From assembly GCA_964542855.1 (NCBI GenBank), contig CAZIWJ010000174.1, forward strand, positions 1 through 7,775: a stretch of 7,775 nucleotides of DNA, written 5' to 3'. The notes beneath the pieces are model-generated. The model worked only from the letters and a program-made list of their open reading frames with translations. It ran no database searches and was not told where the DNA came from. Origin of the DNA: CAZIWJ01 sp964542855 (GTDB taxonomy: Bacteria; Bacteroidota; Bacteroidia; Cytophagales; Cyclobacteriaceae). The position numbers were made by a program, and so were the translations under genes. Positions 1 to 5,724 of this stretch are shown one piece after another. Numbering within the stretch: the stretch's first letter is position 1; each line of letters begins with the position of its first letter.

Positions 1-1
1 A

Positions 2-355
2 GTAATACAGTTCACTCCGCACTTATTACCTATCGACCGGGGAATTTTGAGTACTATTTACGCTACCCCAAATACTTCAGTGAGTGAAGAAGAGTTAAAA
101 GCGTTATTTGCCGACTTTTACAAAAATGAGCCTTTCGTGCGGGTAGTTGAGTACATTCCGGAAACTAAATACGTTCGTGGAACCAATTACTGTGATGTAC
201 ATCCTGTTTTCGATGATCGAACAGGGATGATTATCGTACTGAGTGCAATTGATAACCTGGTAAAAGGGGCAGCCGGTCAGGCTGTTCAAAATATGAACCT
301 ACTGCTTGGGCTGGATGAAACTACCAGCCTTACCGCGGCAGGAATGAATCCATAG
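2..355 (+). CDS. argC: N-acetyl-gamma-glutamyl-phosphate reductase, C-terminal part (5' end outside window)
   Basis: ArgC is the cytoplasmic enzyme that reduces N-acetylglutamyl 5-phosphate to N-acetylglutamate 5-semialdehyde with NADPH, the third step of arginine synthesis. Only the last 117 residues are visible. The reading frame is open from base 2, so the gene continues upstream; the TTG at 47 is internal, not a start. The visible part begins with the family signature FTPHLLPIDRGILSTIYA, which holds the conserved His and Arg of the active site (His at visible residue 7). It ends with the typical C-terminal stretch VRGTNYCDVHP, then DNLVKGAAGQAVQNMNLLLG. The catalytic Cys and the NADP-binding domain must lie upstream. 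argJ follows after 24 bp with no terminator between them, so the two are probably co-transcribed. Identification is secure; the missing N-terminal half cannot be assessed. Confidence 0.95.
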   Translation, partial: VIQFTPHLLPIDRGILSTIYATPNTSVSEEELKALFADFYKNEPFVRVVEYIPETKYVRGTNYCDVHPVFDDRTGMIIVLSAIDNLVKGAAGQAVQNMNLLLGLDETTSLTAAGMNP

Positions 356-379
356 GGAATTTCAGAGAGCAAGTAAAAC

Positions 380-1594
380 ATGAATATTAATAATATCACC
401 AGCGTACGGGGCATTAAAGCCTGGGGAGCACATAGTGGCGTGAAATCCTTACGCAGAGACCTGGCCCTGATTGTGTCAGAAAAGCCCGGCGTTGCTTCAG
501 CCACTTTCACACAGAACCTGGTGGTTGCCGAACCGGTTAAACTGTCTCGTGAACACCTTAAATCGGGTATGGCCCAGGCCATCGTGATTAACGCCGGAAA
601 TGCCAACGCCTGCACGGGTGAACAGGGTATGAAAGGAGCCCGCGCTATGGCCAAAGCTGTGGCCGAGGAATACGGTATTGCAGAAGAACTGGTGATCGTG
701 GCTTCTACCGGAATTATTGGTAAGGAATTTCCTACCGAAGATGTTGTTTCGGGCATCCGTGAAAATGCGAAGAAAGTATCCGGCAAACCCAAAGCCGGTA
801 CCTTTGCTGCCAATGCCATTTTAACAACCGATACCTTCCCCAAAGAGGGGTTCAATAGCTTTAATATTGGCGAACATAAAGTTAACATGGCTGGAATAGC
901 CAAAGGATCAGGGATGATTCATCCTAATATGGCCACTATGCTGGCTTTCGTGGTAACCGATTGTGCCATCTCGAAGCCCTTACTCGATAAAGCATTTAAA
1001 AGGGCTGTTGATTTATCGTTTAACCGGATTACCGTCGATGGAGATACTTCTACCAACGATATGGCCATGGTTCTTGCTAATGGTATGGCCGAAAATCCTG
1101 AAATTACCGACGAGAATAGTGAGGATTACCAGGTGTTTAAAGATAACCTGACGCAGTTACTGATTCACCTGGCAAAATTAATTGTTTCCGACGGGGAAGG
1201 GGCTTCCAAGTTCGTGGAATACCGCGTGATAAATGCACCCGACGAAGCCAGCGCCCTGCAAATTATGCGTACGATATCCAACTCCACGCTGGTAAAAACG
1301 GCTATGTTTGGCCGCGACCCGAACTGGGGGCGCATCCTGGCAGCAGCAGGCCGCGCAGGAATAGCGTTTAACCCGGATAAAGTAGACCTGTACATTGGCG
1401 ATACCGACCGGCTGGTTAAAGTCGTGGAAAACGGTTGCGAGGTGGAAGAAAACATCAATTACCTGAAAAAGCTGCTGCGCGACTCCCACGTTCGCATTAC
1501 ATTAAGCCTGAATGAAGGGAGTGAAGAAGTAGTGGGCTGGGGCACAGACCTCACCACCGATTACGTAATGTTTAACTCTGTATATACAACCTGA
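380..1594 (+). CDS. argJ: Glutamate N-acetyltransferase / amino-acid acetyltransferase ArgJ
   Basis: ArgJ transfers the acetyl group of N-acetylornithine to glutamate, releasing ornithine and regenerating N-acetylglutamate; some members also use acetyl-CoA. The 404-residue product has the usual length. It carries the expected motifs in order: NAGNANACTG (71-80), STGIIG (109-114), KGSGMIHPNMATML (175-188), DGDTSTND (220-227) and GRDPNWGR (311-318). The family is made as a precursor that cuts itself before the Thr of the ATML motif. Here that site is Ala185/Thr186, which would give alpha and beta chains of about 185 and 219 residues. The ATG at 380 puts the N-terminus at the usual place (ITSVRGIKAWG). 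The gene sits 24 bp after argC and 1 bp before argB, which fits a single operon. Whether it is mono- or bifunctional cannot be read from the sequence. The presence of ArgJ implies the cyclic, acetyl-recycling pathway. Confidence 0.97.
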   Translation: MNINNITSVRGIKAWGAHSGVKSLRRDLALIVSEKPGVASATFTQNLVVAEPVKLSREHLKSGMAQAIVINAGNANACTGEQGMKGARAMAKAVAEEYGIAEELVIVASTGIIGKEFPTEDVVSGIRENAKKVSGKPKAGTFAANAILTTDTFPKEGFNSFNIGEHKVNMAGIAKGSGMIHPNMATMLAFVVTDCAISKPLLDKAFKRAVDLSFNRITVDGDTSTNDMAMVLANGMAENPEITDENSEDYQVFKDNLTQLLIHLAKLIVSDGEGASKFVEYRVINAPDEASALQIMRTISNSTLVKTAMFGRDPNWGRILAAAGRAGIAFNPDKVDLYIGDTDRLVKVVENGCEVEENINYLKKLLRDSHVRITLSLNEGSEEVVGWGTDLTTDYVMFNSVYTT

Positions 1595-1595
1595 T

Positions 1596-2378
1596 ATGGA
1601 TAAGGTGATGCTGGTTAAAATCGGTGGGGCCATTATTGAGCAGGAAGAACTGTTGAACCAGTTCCTGGAAGACTTCGCAACCCTGCCCAACCCTAAAATC
1701 CTGGTACACGGTGGCGGACGTACGGCTACCGTGGTTGCCGAGAAAATGGGAATTTCTACCAAAATGATCGATGGCCGCCGGGTTACCGACGCTCAAACCC
1801 TCAACGTGGTACAAATGGTGTACGGTGGGCTGGTAAACAAAAACCTGGTGAGCCGGCTGCAAGGGCTGAATTGCAATGCGCTCGGCCTTACCGGGGCCGA
1901 CCTGAACCTGCTGGTTTCCAACCGCCGCCCGCCGCAACCGCACGACTACGGTTTTGTAGGCGATATTCAGCAGGTAAACACCGAGATCCTGGAGAAGTTA
2001 CTGCGCGATGGGGTAGTACCCGTGCTGGCACCCCTCACCCACGATGGCGCCGGGCAAATGTTTAATACCAACGCCGATAACATAGCTGGCCACGTGGCTA
2101 CCGCCCTGGCCAAGGTATTCGACGTATCGTTGTATTTCTGTTTTGAAAAGAAAGGGGTGCTTTCCGATCCGGACAACGAGGAATCGGTGATCCCTACCAT
2201 CCTGGAAGATGACTTTGTACGTTTAAAAGGAGAGGGCATTGTAGCCGGTGGTATGATTCCTAAACTGGAAAGTGCTTTCGATACCATTCGCAGCGGGGTG
2301 AAAGAAGTTTGCCTTCTCCATTTCGGGGAAGTAGTGAAAGTTGGGAAAGAAGCGGTAGGAACCGTATTACGCCGATAA
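1596..2378 (+). CDS. argB: Acetylglutamate kinase
   Basis: ArgB phosphorylates N-acetylglutamate with ATP in the cytoplasm, the second step of arginine synthesis, and is a member of the amino acid kinase fold. The product is 260 residues, close to the short E. coli-type enzyme (about 258). Visible motifs are the N-terminal KIGG with the phosphate-binding Lys8 (8-11), the HGGG loop (38-41), the substrate-contacting RRVT (61-64), GLTGAD (97-102), the NTNAD segment (157-161) and GGMIPK with the second conserved Lys (218-223). It lacks the extra N-terminal helix that arginine-sensitive hexameric kinases use for feedback control; by family knowledge this suggests a dimeric, weakly feedback-regulated enzyme, which is an inference. 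The start lies 1 bp after the argJ stop, so translation is probably coupled. Its last 12 bp overlap the 3' end of the opposing DUF554 gene. Confidence 0.97.
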   Translation: MDKVMLVKIGGAIIEQEELLNQFLEDFATLPNPKILVHGGGRTATVVAEKMGISTKMIDGRRVTDAQTLNVVQMVYGGLVNKNLVSRLQGLNCNALGLTGADLNLLVSNRRPPQPHDYGFVGDIQQVNTEILEKLLRDGVVPVLAPLTHDGAGQMFNTNADNIAGHVATALAKVFDVSLYFCFEKKGVLSDPDNEESVIPTILEDDFVRLKGEGIVAGGMIPKLESAFDTIRSGVKEVCLLHFGEVVKVGKEAVGTVLRR

Positions 2379-3065
2379 GCTTTCGTACACCAACGAAACA
2401 ATAACCACCACCAGTAACGCAGGCAGAAGGTTAGATATTTTAATCTGCTTAATTTCCAGCAGGTTAATGCCCAGTCCTAAAATCATTACCCCGCCGGTAG
2501 CAGATACCTGGTCCAGCACAAAATCAGATACGTAATCCTGTAAAAAACTGGCCATCCAGGTTAGGCTGCCCTGGTAAATGAATAACGGTACGGCCGATAC
2601 CAAAACCCCCACTCCGTACACCGATGAAAGAAAAGCTGAACCAAAACCGTCGAGAACGGATTTGGTATACAGCAAGGAAGGGTCGCCGCGTAACCCTTCT
2701 TCCAACGCTCCCAGGATAGTTAACGAACCCACGCAAAACAGCAGGAAAGAAGTAATGAGCCCCTCCGTAAAGCGTTCGTTGCTGGAACCGATGCGCTTTT
2801 TTACGAAGTCGCCCAGCTTATTGAAATAATATTCCACGTTAATAGCTTCCCCGGTAATTCCCCCGATTAAAATACTGAAAATTATAATCAGCATATCCTC
2901 GGGGCCTTCAATAGTAAAAGCCATCTGAAGACCGATTACCACGGTGCAGAGCCCTATTCCCTGGAAAGAAATTTTTCTAATGTTCTCCGGAAAGCGGTTG
3001 TGGAGCAAAAGCCCAATACCACTACCCACAATAACAGCCAGTGTGTTAACCAGTGTTCCGTTCAT
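2367..3065 (-). CDS. DUF554 family integral membrane protein (YdfK-like)
   Basis: This 232-residue polytopic inner-membrane protein belongs to the DUF554 family (B. subtilis YdfK is a member); its biochemical role is not established, although it is often annotated as a putative transporter. The start is typical for the family: MNGTLVNTLAVIVGSGIGLL. Hydrophobic segments can be seen at about residues 5-22, 35-51, 58-76, 103-121, 143-165, 192-204 and 212-228, so about seven membrane passes. Gly-rich helices such as FSILIGGITGE (63-73) and GVMILGLGINLLEI (192-205) are family hallmarks. The first hydrophobic segment is probably a membrane helix rather than a cleaved signal. The gene is transcribed alone, away from mnmE and towards argB, with a matching promoter about 75 bp upstream. 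Its stop codon lies inside argB. Family assignment is firm; function is unknown. Confidence 0.9.
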   Translation of the reverse strand: MNGTLVNTLAVIVGSGIGLLLHNRFPENIRKISFQGIGLCTVVIGLQMAFTIEGPEDMLIIIFSILIGGITGEAINVEYYFNKLGDFVKKRIGSSNERFTEGLITSFLLFCVGSLTILGALEEGLRGDPSLLYTKSVLDGFGSAFLSSVYGVGVLVSAVPLFIYQGSLTWMASFLQDYVSDFVLDQVSATGGVMILGLGINLLEIKQIKISNLLPALLVVVIVSLVYESLSA

Positions 3066-3140
3066 ACTTGTAACATTGTATTGTTTAACTCAGTCTTAAC
3101 CAACCGGCTTAGTTTTTCTCAGGAAAGCTTAAAGCAGCGC

Positions 3141-3172
3141 CAAAAGTACAGCGACCATTAACCTCCACCAAA
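3141..3172 (-). promoter_or_regulatory. Bacteroidota-type promoter for the DUF554 gene
   Basis: Read on the - strand, TTTG (3172-3169) is followed after 20 bp by TACTTTTG (3148-3141). This matches the Bacteroidota housekeeping promoter, TTTG, 19-21 bp, TAnnTTTG, at every defined base. Transcription would begin near 3134, leaving a leader of about 70 nt before the DUF554 start at 3065. The rest of the 273-bp spacer (3066-3338) shows no gene and no strong hairpin. I could not find an equally good promoter pointing towards mnmE. Confidence 0.65.
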
Positions 3173-3338
3173 TATTCAGGTTAGGAAGTGATAAATTGTT
3201 AAGGTTAAACCGGGTAAAACTTCGGGAAGGATATCTTTATTTTGTATCCAGGAAACAATACCGGGAAGTTTGCCTGTTTATTCGTACGGGTTAACGGGCC
3301 CCGGATTTTACCGGATGGAATTCAAGATTTAAATTTAC

Positions 3339-4709
3339 ATGACATATAACAACGACGATACCATTGTAGCTTTATCAACCCCCGAAGGTGTAGGGGCCAT
3401 TGCCGTAGTTCGCCTTTCCGGGAAGGAGGCCATTGAAATAGTTAACAATATCTTCAGGGGAAAAGACCTTAGCCAGCAGCCCTCCCATACCGTTCATTTT
3501 GGTTCGTTGCGCGACGGCGATACGGTGCTGGATGAAGCACTGGTTTCGCTGTTCGTGGCCCCGAATTCGTTTACCAAAGAAAATGTGGTGGAGATATCCT
3601 GTCATGGTTCTCCCTTTATTGTTCAGCAGGTTATTCAGTTGCTTATCCGGAAGGGAGCCCGGCCAGCTACTGCGGGCGAGTTTACCAAGCGGGCGTTTAT
3701 GAACGGGCAGTTCGACCTGGCCCAGGCCGAAGCCGTTGCCGACCTGATCGCCTCCGATTCTGAAGCCTCTCACCGGGCGGCGATGAACCAGATGCGCGGG
3801 GGGTTCTCGGAAGAAATTAAAGCCTTGCGGCAGTCGCTGGTGAATTTTGCTTCTATGGTAGAACTGGAACTCGACTTTAGTGAAGAGGACGTGGAATTTG
3901 CCGACCGGGATGAGTTGCGAAAACTGGTTACCGAATTGCTGAAAGTAATCACTGCGCTGGTGCAGAGTTTCAATTTGGGGAATGTAATTAAAAATGGTGT
4001 GCCCACCGTTATTATCGGTAAGCCCAATGCGGGTAAATCTACCCTGTTGAATGCCCTGCTAAACGAGGAAAAGGCCATTGTATCGGATGTGCCCGGTACT
4101 ACACGCGATTTTATTGAAGATGAAATCACCATCAATGGCGTAACGTTCCGTTTCATCGATACGGCCGGGATACGGGAAACTACCGATAAGGTAGAGTCGA
4201 TCGGGGTAGCCCGTACTCACGCCAAAACCCTGGAAGCTTCGCTGATTATTTACCTGATCGATTTATCTGATGATTCCATTACCCACATCCGGCAGGAAAT
4301 TAATCGCCTGGAAAATACGGGGATTCCGTTCATTAAGGTTGGAAACAAGGTAGACGTAGCGCAGCCGGAACTCAAAGCGCTGCTGGAAAAACAGGATGAT
4401 GTGGTGTTCCTGTCGGCCCAGCGCAAAGAAAACCTGGAAGGGCTTCGCGATCGTATTGCGGGTTTAATCGATCTGGAAAAAATCCGTTCGGGCGGAAGCC
4501 TGGTTACCAATGCCCGCCACTACCAGAGCCTGCTTCGTACCCAGGAAGCACTGGAACTGGTTATTAAGGGGCTGGACAGCGGTATTACCGGCGACTTCCT
4601 GGCCCAGGATATCCGCCTGGCCCTGCACCACCTGGGAGAAATAACCGGCGAAATTACCACCGACGATTTACTGGGTAATATTTTTAGTAAATTCTGTATT
4701 GGAAAGTAA
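3339..4709 (+). CDS. mnmE: tRNA uridine-5-carboxymethylaminomethyl(34) synthesis GTPase MnmE
   Basis: MnmE works with MnmG to add the (carboxymethyl)aminomethyl group to C5 of the wobble uridine in certain tRNAs, using GTP hydrolysis and a tetrahydrofolate one-carbon donor. The 456-residue product is full length. The N-terminal folate-binding domain starts with DTIVALSTPEGVGAIAVVRLSG (7-28) and includes EISCHGS (85-91) and GEFTKRAFMNGQFDLAQAEA (113-132). A Ras-like G domain is inserted in the helical region: P-loop GKPNAGKS (227-234), TTRD (254-257), DTAGIR (274-279) and NKVD (336-339). The protein ends in the canonical FCIGK, with the conserved Cys at 453. The ATG at 3339 gives the standard N-terminus. 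The last 48 bp of the gene are repeated after the assembly gap. The gene appears intact, so that duplication does not damage it. Confidence 0.98.
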   Translation: MTYNNDDTIVALSTPEGVGAIAVVRLSGKEAIEIVNNIFRGKDLSQQPSHTVHFGSLRDGDTVLDEALVSLFVAPNSFTKENVVEISCHGSPFIVQQVIQLLIRKGARPATAGEFTKRAFMNGQFDLAQAEAVADLIASDSEASHRAAMNQMRGGFSEEIKALRQSLVNFASMVELELDFSEEDVEFADRDELRKLVTELLKVITALVQSFNLGNVIKNGVPTVIIGKPNAGKSTLLNALLNEEKAIVSDVPGTTRDFIEDEITINGVTFRFIDTAGIRETTDKVESIGVARTHAKTLEASLIIYLIDLSDDSITHIRQEINRLENTGIPFIKVGNKVDVAQPELKALLEKQDDVVFLSAQRKENLEGLRDRIAGLIDLEKIRSGGSLVTNARHYQSLLRTQEALELVIKGLDSGITGDFLAQDIRLALHHLGEITGEITTDDLLGNIFSKFCIGK

Positions 4710-4716
4710 TCTCCCA
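4662..4716 (+). repeat. 55-bp direct repeat, left copy (mnmE 3' end)
   Basis: These 55 bp cover the last 16 codons of mnmE including the stop, plus seven bases beyond it, and end exactly at the first N of the gap. The identical sequence recurs at 4817-4871, starting exactly at the last N. The two copies have no mismatch. A repeat that touches the gap on both sides and is exactly 55 bp long is what two neighbouring de Bruijn-graph contigs look like when built with k = 55 and joined without merging. A real attL/attR pair is the other reading, because the copy contains the conserved 3' end of mnmE (4692-4709). Confidence 0.95.
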
Positions 4717-4816
4717 NNNNNNNNNNNNNNNNNNNNNNNNNNNNNNNNNNNNNNNNNNNNNNNNNNNNNNNNNNNNNNNNNNNNNNNNNNNNNNNNNNNN
4801 NNNNNNNNNNNNNNNN
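4717..4816. other. Assembly gap of exactly 100 N
   Basis: All 100 positions are N. A run of exactly 100 is the usual placeholder for a join of unknown size, so its length says nothing about the true distance. If the flanking 55-bp repeats are a k-mer overlap, the real gap is minus 55 bp and nothing is missing. If they are real, the gap may hide an inserted element of any size. Confidence 0.99.
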
Positions 4817-4871
4817 GACGATTTACTGGGTAATATTTTTAGTAAATTCTGTATTGGAAAGTAATCTCCCA
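4817..4871 (+). repeat. 55-bp direct repeat, right copy (mnmE 3' end fragment)
   Basis: This is an exact copy of 4662-4716 encoding the last 15 residues of MnmE (from DDLLGN to CIGK) and its stop, without the rest of the gene. It is in direct orientation and joins straight into the COG2865-type gene remnant. It should not be annotated as a separate mnmE gene. Confidence 0.95.
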
Positions 4872-5230
4872 TACAAACGAATTGCAGCCCGTTATTATCG
4901 TAATCGCAGGGTGGGAGACTTTCTCAAAGAGCTGCATCTGACCGAAGGCCGTGGAACCGGCATTCCTACCATGAAAAGAACACTAAGCCAAAACGGTTCA
5001 CCTGAACCTGTTTTAGAAACAGATGAGCTGTACTTTCTTCCTTACTGTTTTGCTGGTGCACCCTGAGCGGCATCCTGATAATTTGAGCGACCAGGATAGC
5101 GAAAATGGTAAAGGCAAAAGTGACCAAGCTAGTGCCCAAGGTGTCCAGGCATTATCCAAAGAACAAAGGGCTATTCTTACATGGTGTAAACAGCCCGGTG
5201 CGTGCCGTAAATATGAAATAAAGATACTAA
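4872..5230 (+). pseudogene. Remnant of a COG2865-type ATP-binding / putative DNA-binding protein gene (C-terminal part)
   Basis: The translation from about 4872 reads RYYRNRRVGDFLKELHLTEG, then RGTGIP, NGSPEP and ETDE. This resembles the end of the GHKL-type ATPase-like domain (HATPase_c_4) of COG2865 proteins, which usually carry an N-terminal AlbA_2 (Schlafen-like) domain. The first frame then runs into a premature stop near 5065. Homology resumes in the next frame from about 5035 (FFLTVLLVHPE). One extra base in the T/C-rich stretch at 5030-5038 explains the shift: removing it gives ELYFFLTVLLVHPE. A linker rich in SDQ and the start of a winged-helix region (LSKEQRAILTWCKQP, about 5150-5197) follow. 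Similarity then stops near 5220, 10 bp before the stop of the opposing DUF427 gene. The AlbA_2 domain and most of the ATPase-like domain are missing upstream. It is very probably non-functional, unless the shift is a contig-end error and the 5' part lies in the gap. Confidence 0.75.
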
Positions 5231-5650
5231 TTAATCGGCCCGTACTATGCGAAGCTGTTTCGGATCGAACGCAGCGTAGTCTTTCAGAATTTCCGCCCAG
5301 CCGAAGGGTTTGGCATACACCCACATTGCCCCGGGAAGCTCATCGCCCGAAGGGAGTTTCAGCGTGTAATACAACGTGTTTCCTTTTAACGGGCAGTGGG
5401 TGGAACGCCCTTCGTCGATGGTTTTTACTTCGGGGGCCAGGTCCTTCAAAGGAAAATAAATTACCGGGTCGTAAATATCGAACCCTACTTCGTGCAGGCT
5501 TAGCGGTTGCTCACTGCGGGCAATCTGTTCGTTGTTGTAGTAAACTGCGTAAGGTACCTGCGATTCGCGGATGCGCATGAAATGCCGTACATCGTTAGGA
5601 TTATGAATTGCATTTTTTACGCGGGTTATTTCTTCGGGTTGCTGTGCCAT
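5231..5650 (-). CDS. DUF427 domain-containing protein
   Basis: This 139-residue cytoplasmic protein contains one DUF427 domain, a small beta-rich fold of unestablished role in bacteria. Family features are visible: VYYNNEQIARSEQPLSLHE (37-55), then the core motif STHCPLKGNTLYY (83-95), and the C-terminal AMWVYAKPFGWAEILKDYAAF (108-128), which matches the usual W-Y-x-x-P ... I-x-x-Y-x-A-F pattern. There is no signal peptide or membrane segment. The ATG whose complement is at 5648-5650 gives a sensible N-terminus about 30 residues before the domain. The gene diverges from the M14 peptidase gene across a 74-bp spacer. Its stop codon lies 10 bp from where the COG2865 remnant ends, so a deletion endpoint appears to have stopped just short of it. 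Domain assignment is good; the substrate is unknown. Confidence 0.88.
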   Translation of the reverse strand: MAQQPEEITRVKNAIHNPNDVRHFMRIRESQVPYAVYYNNEQIARSEQPLSLHEVGFDIYDPVIYFPLKDLAPEVKTIDEGRSTHCPLKGNTLYYTLKLPSGDELPGAMWVYAKPFGWAEILKDYAAFDPKQLRIVRAD

Positions 5651-5724
5651 GTTGAAAAAATTTATAGGTTCGTCCTACCCGTTGAATCGTAAATCAGCGG
5701 ACTAAAGTTTTAACCCACCGGCTT

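Noticed and set aside
47..49. TTG as a start codon for a short 102-residue gene
   Set aside because: The frame is open upstream to the window edge and the residues before it belong to the conserved ArgC motif, so it is an internal codon.
3232..3244. Possible promoter elements for mnmE (TATCTTTA and TTATTTTG)
   Set aside because: Each has one mismatch to the -7 consensus and neither has a TTG at the right distance upstream.
4684..4872. Open frame on the - strand spanning the N run
   Set aside because: It reads through 100 N and is just the reverse strand of the two mnmE 3'-end copies; it has no protein support.
5023..5580. Long + strand frame (185 codons) continuing beyond 5230
   Set aside because: Only its first part, to about 5220, resembles a protein family. 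The remainder is antisense to the well-supported DUF427 gene and has no family features.
5639..5672. Possible promoter for the M14 peptidase (TTG at 5639 and TAGGTTCG at 5665)
   Set aside because: The -7 element has a mismatch in the most conserved part and the 23-bp spacing is long; it is too weak to annotate.
3097..5724. Similar 16-bp stretches ttaaccaaccggctta (about 3097) and ttaacccaccggctta (about 5709) in two spacers
   Set aside because: One mismatch over 16 bp within a window of this size can arise by chance, and the two sites have different positions relative to their genes.
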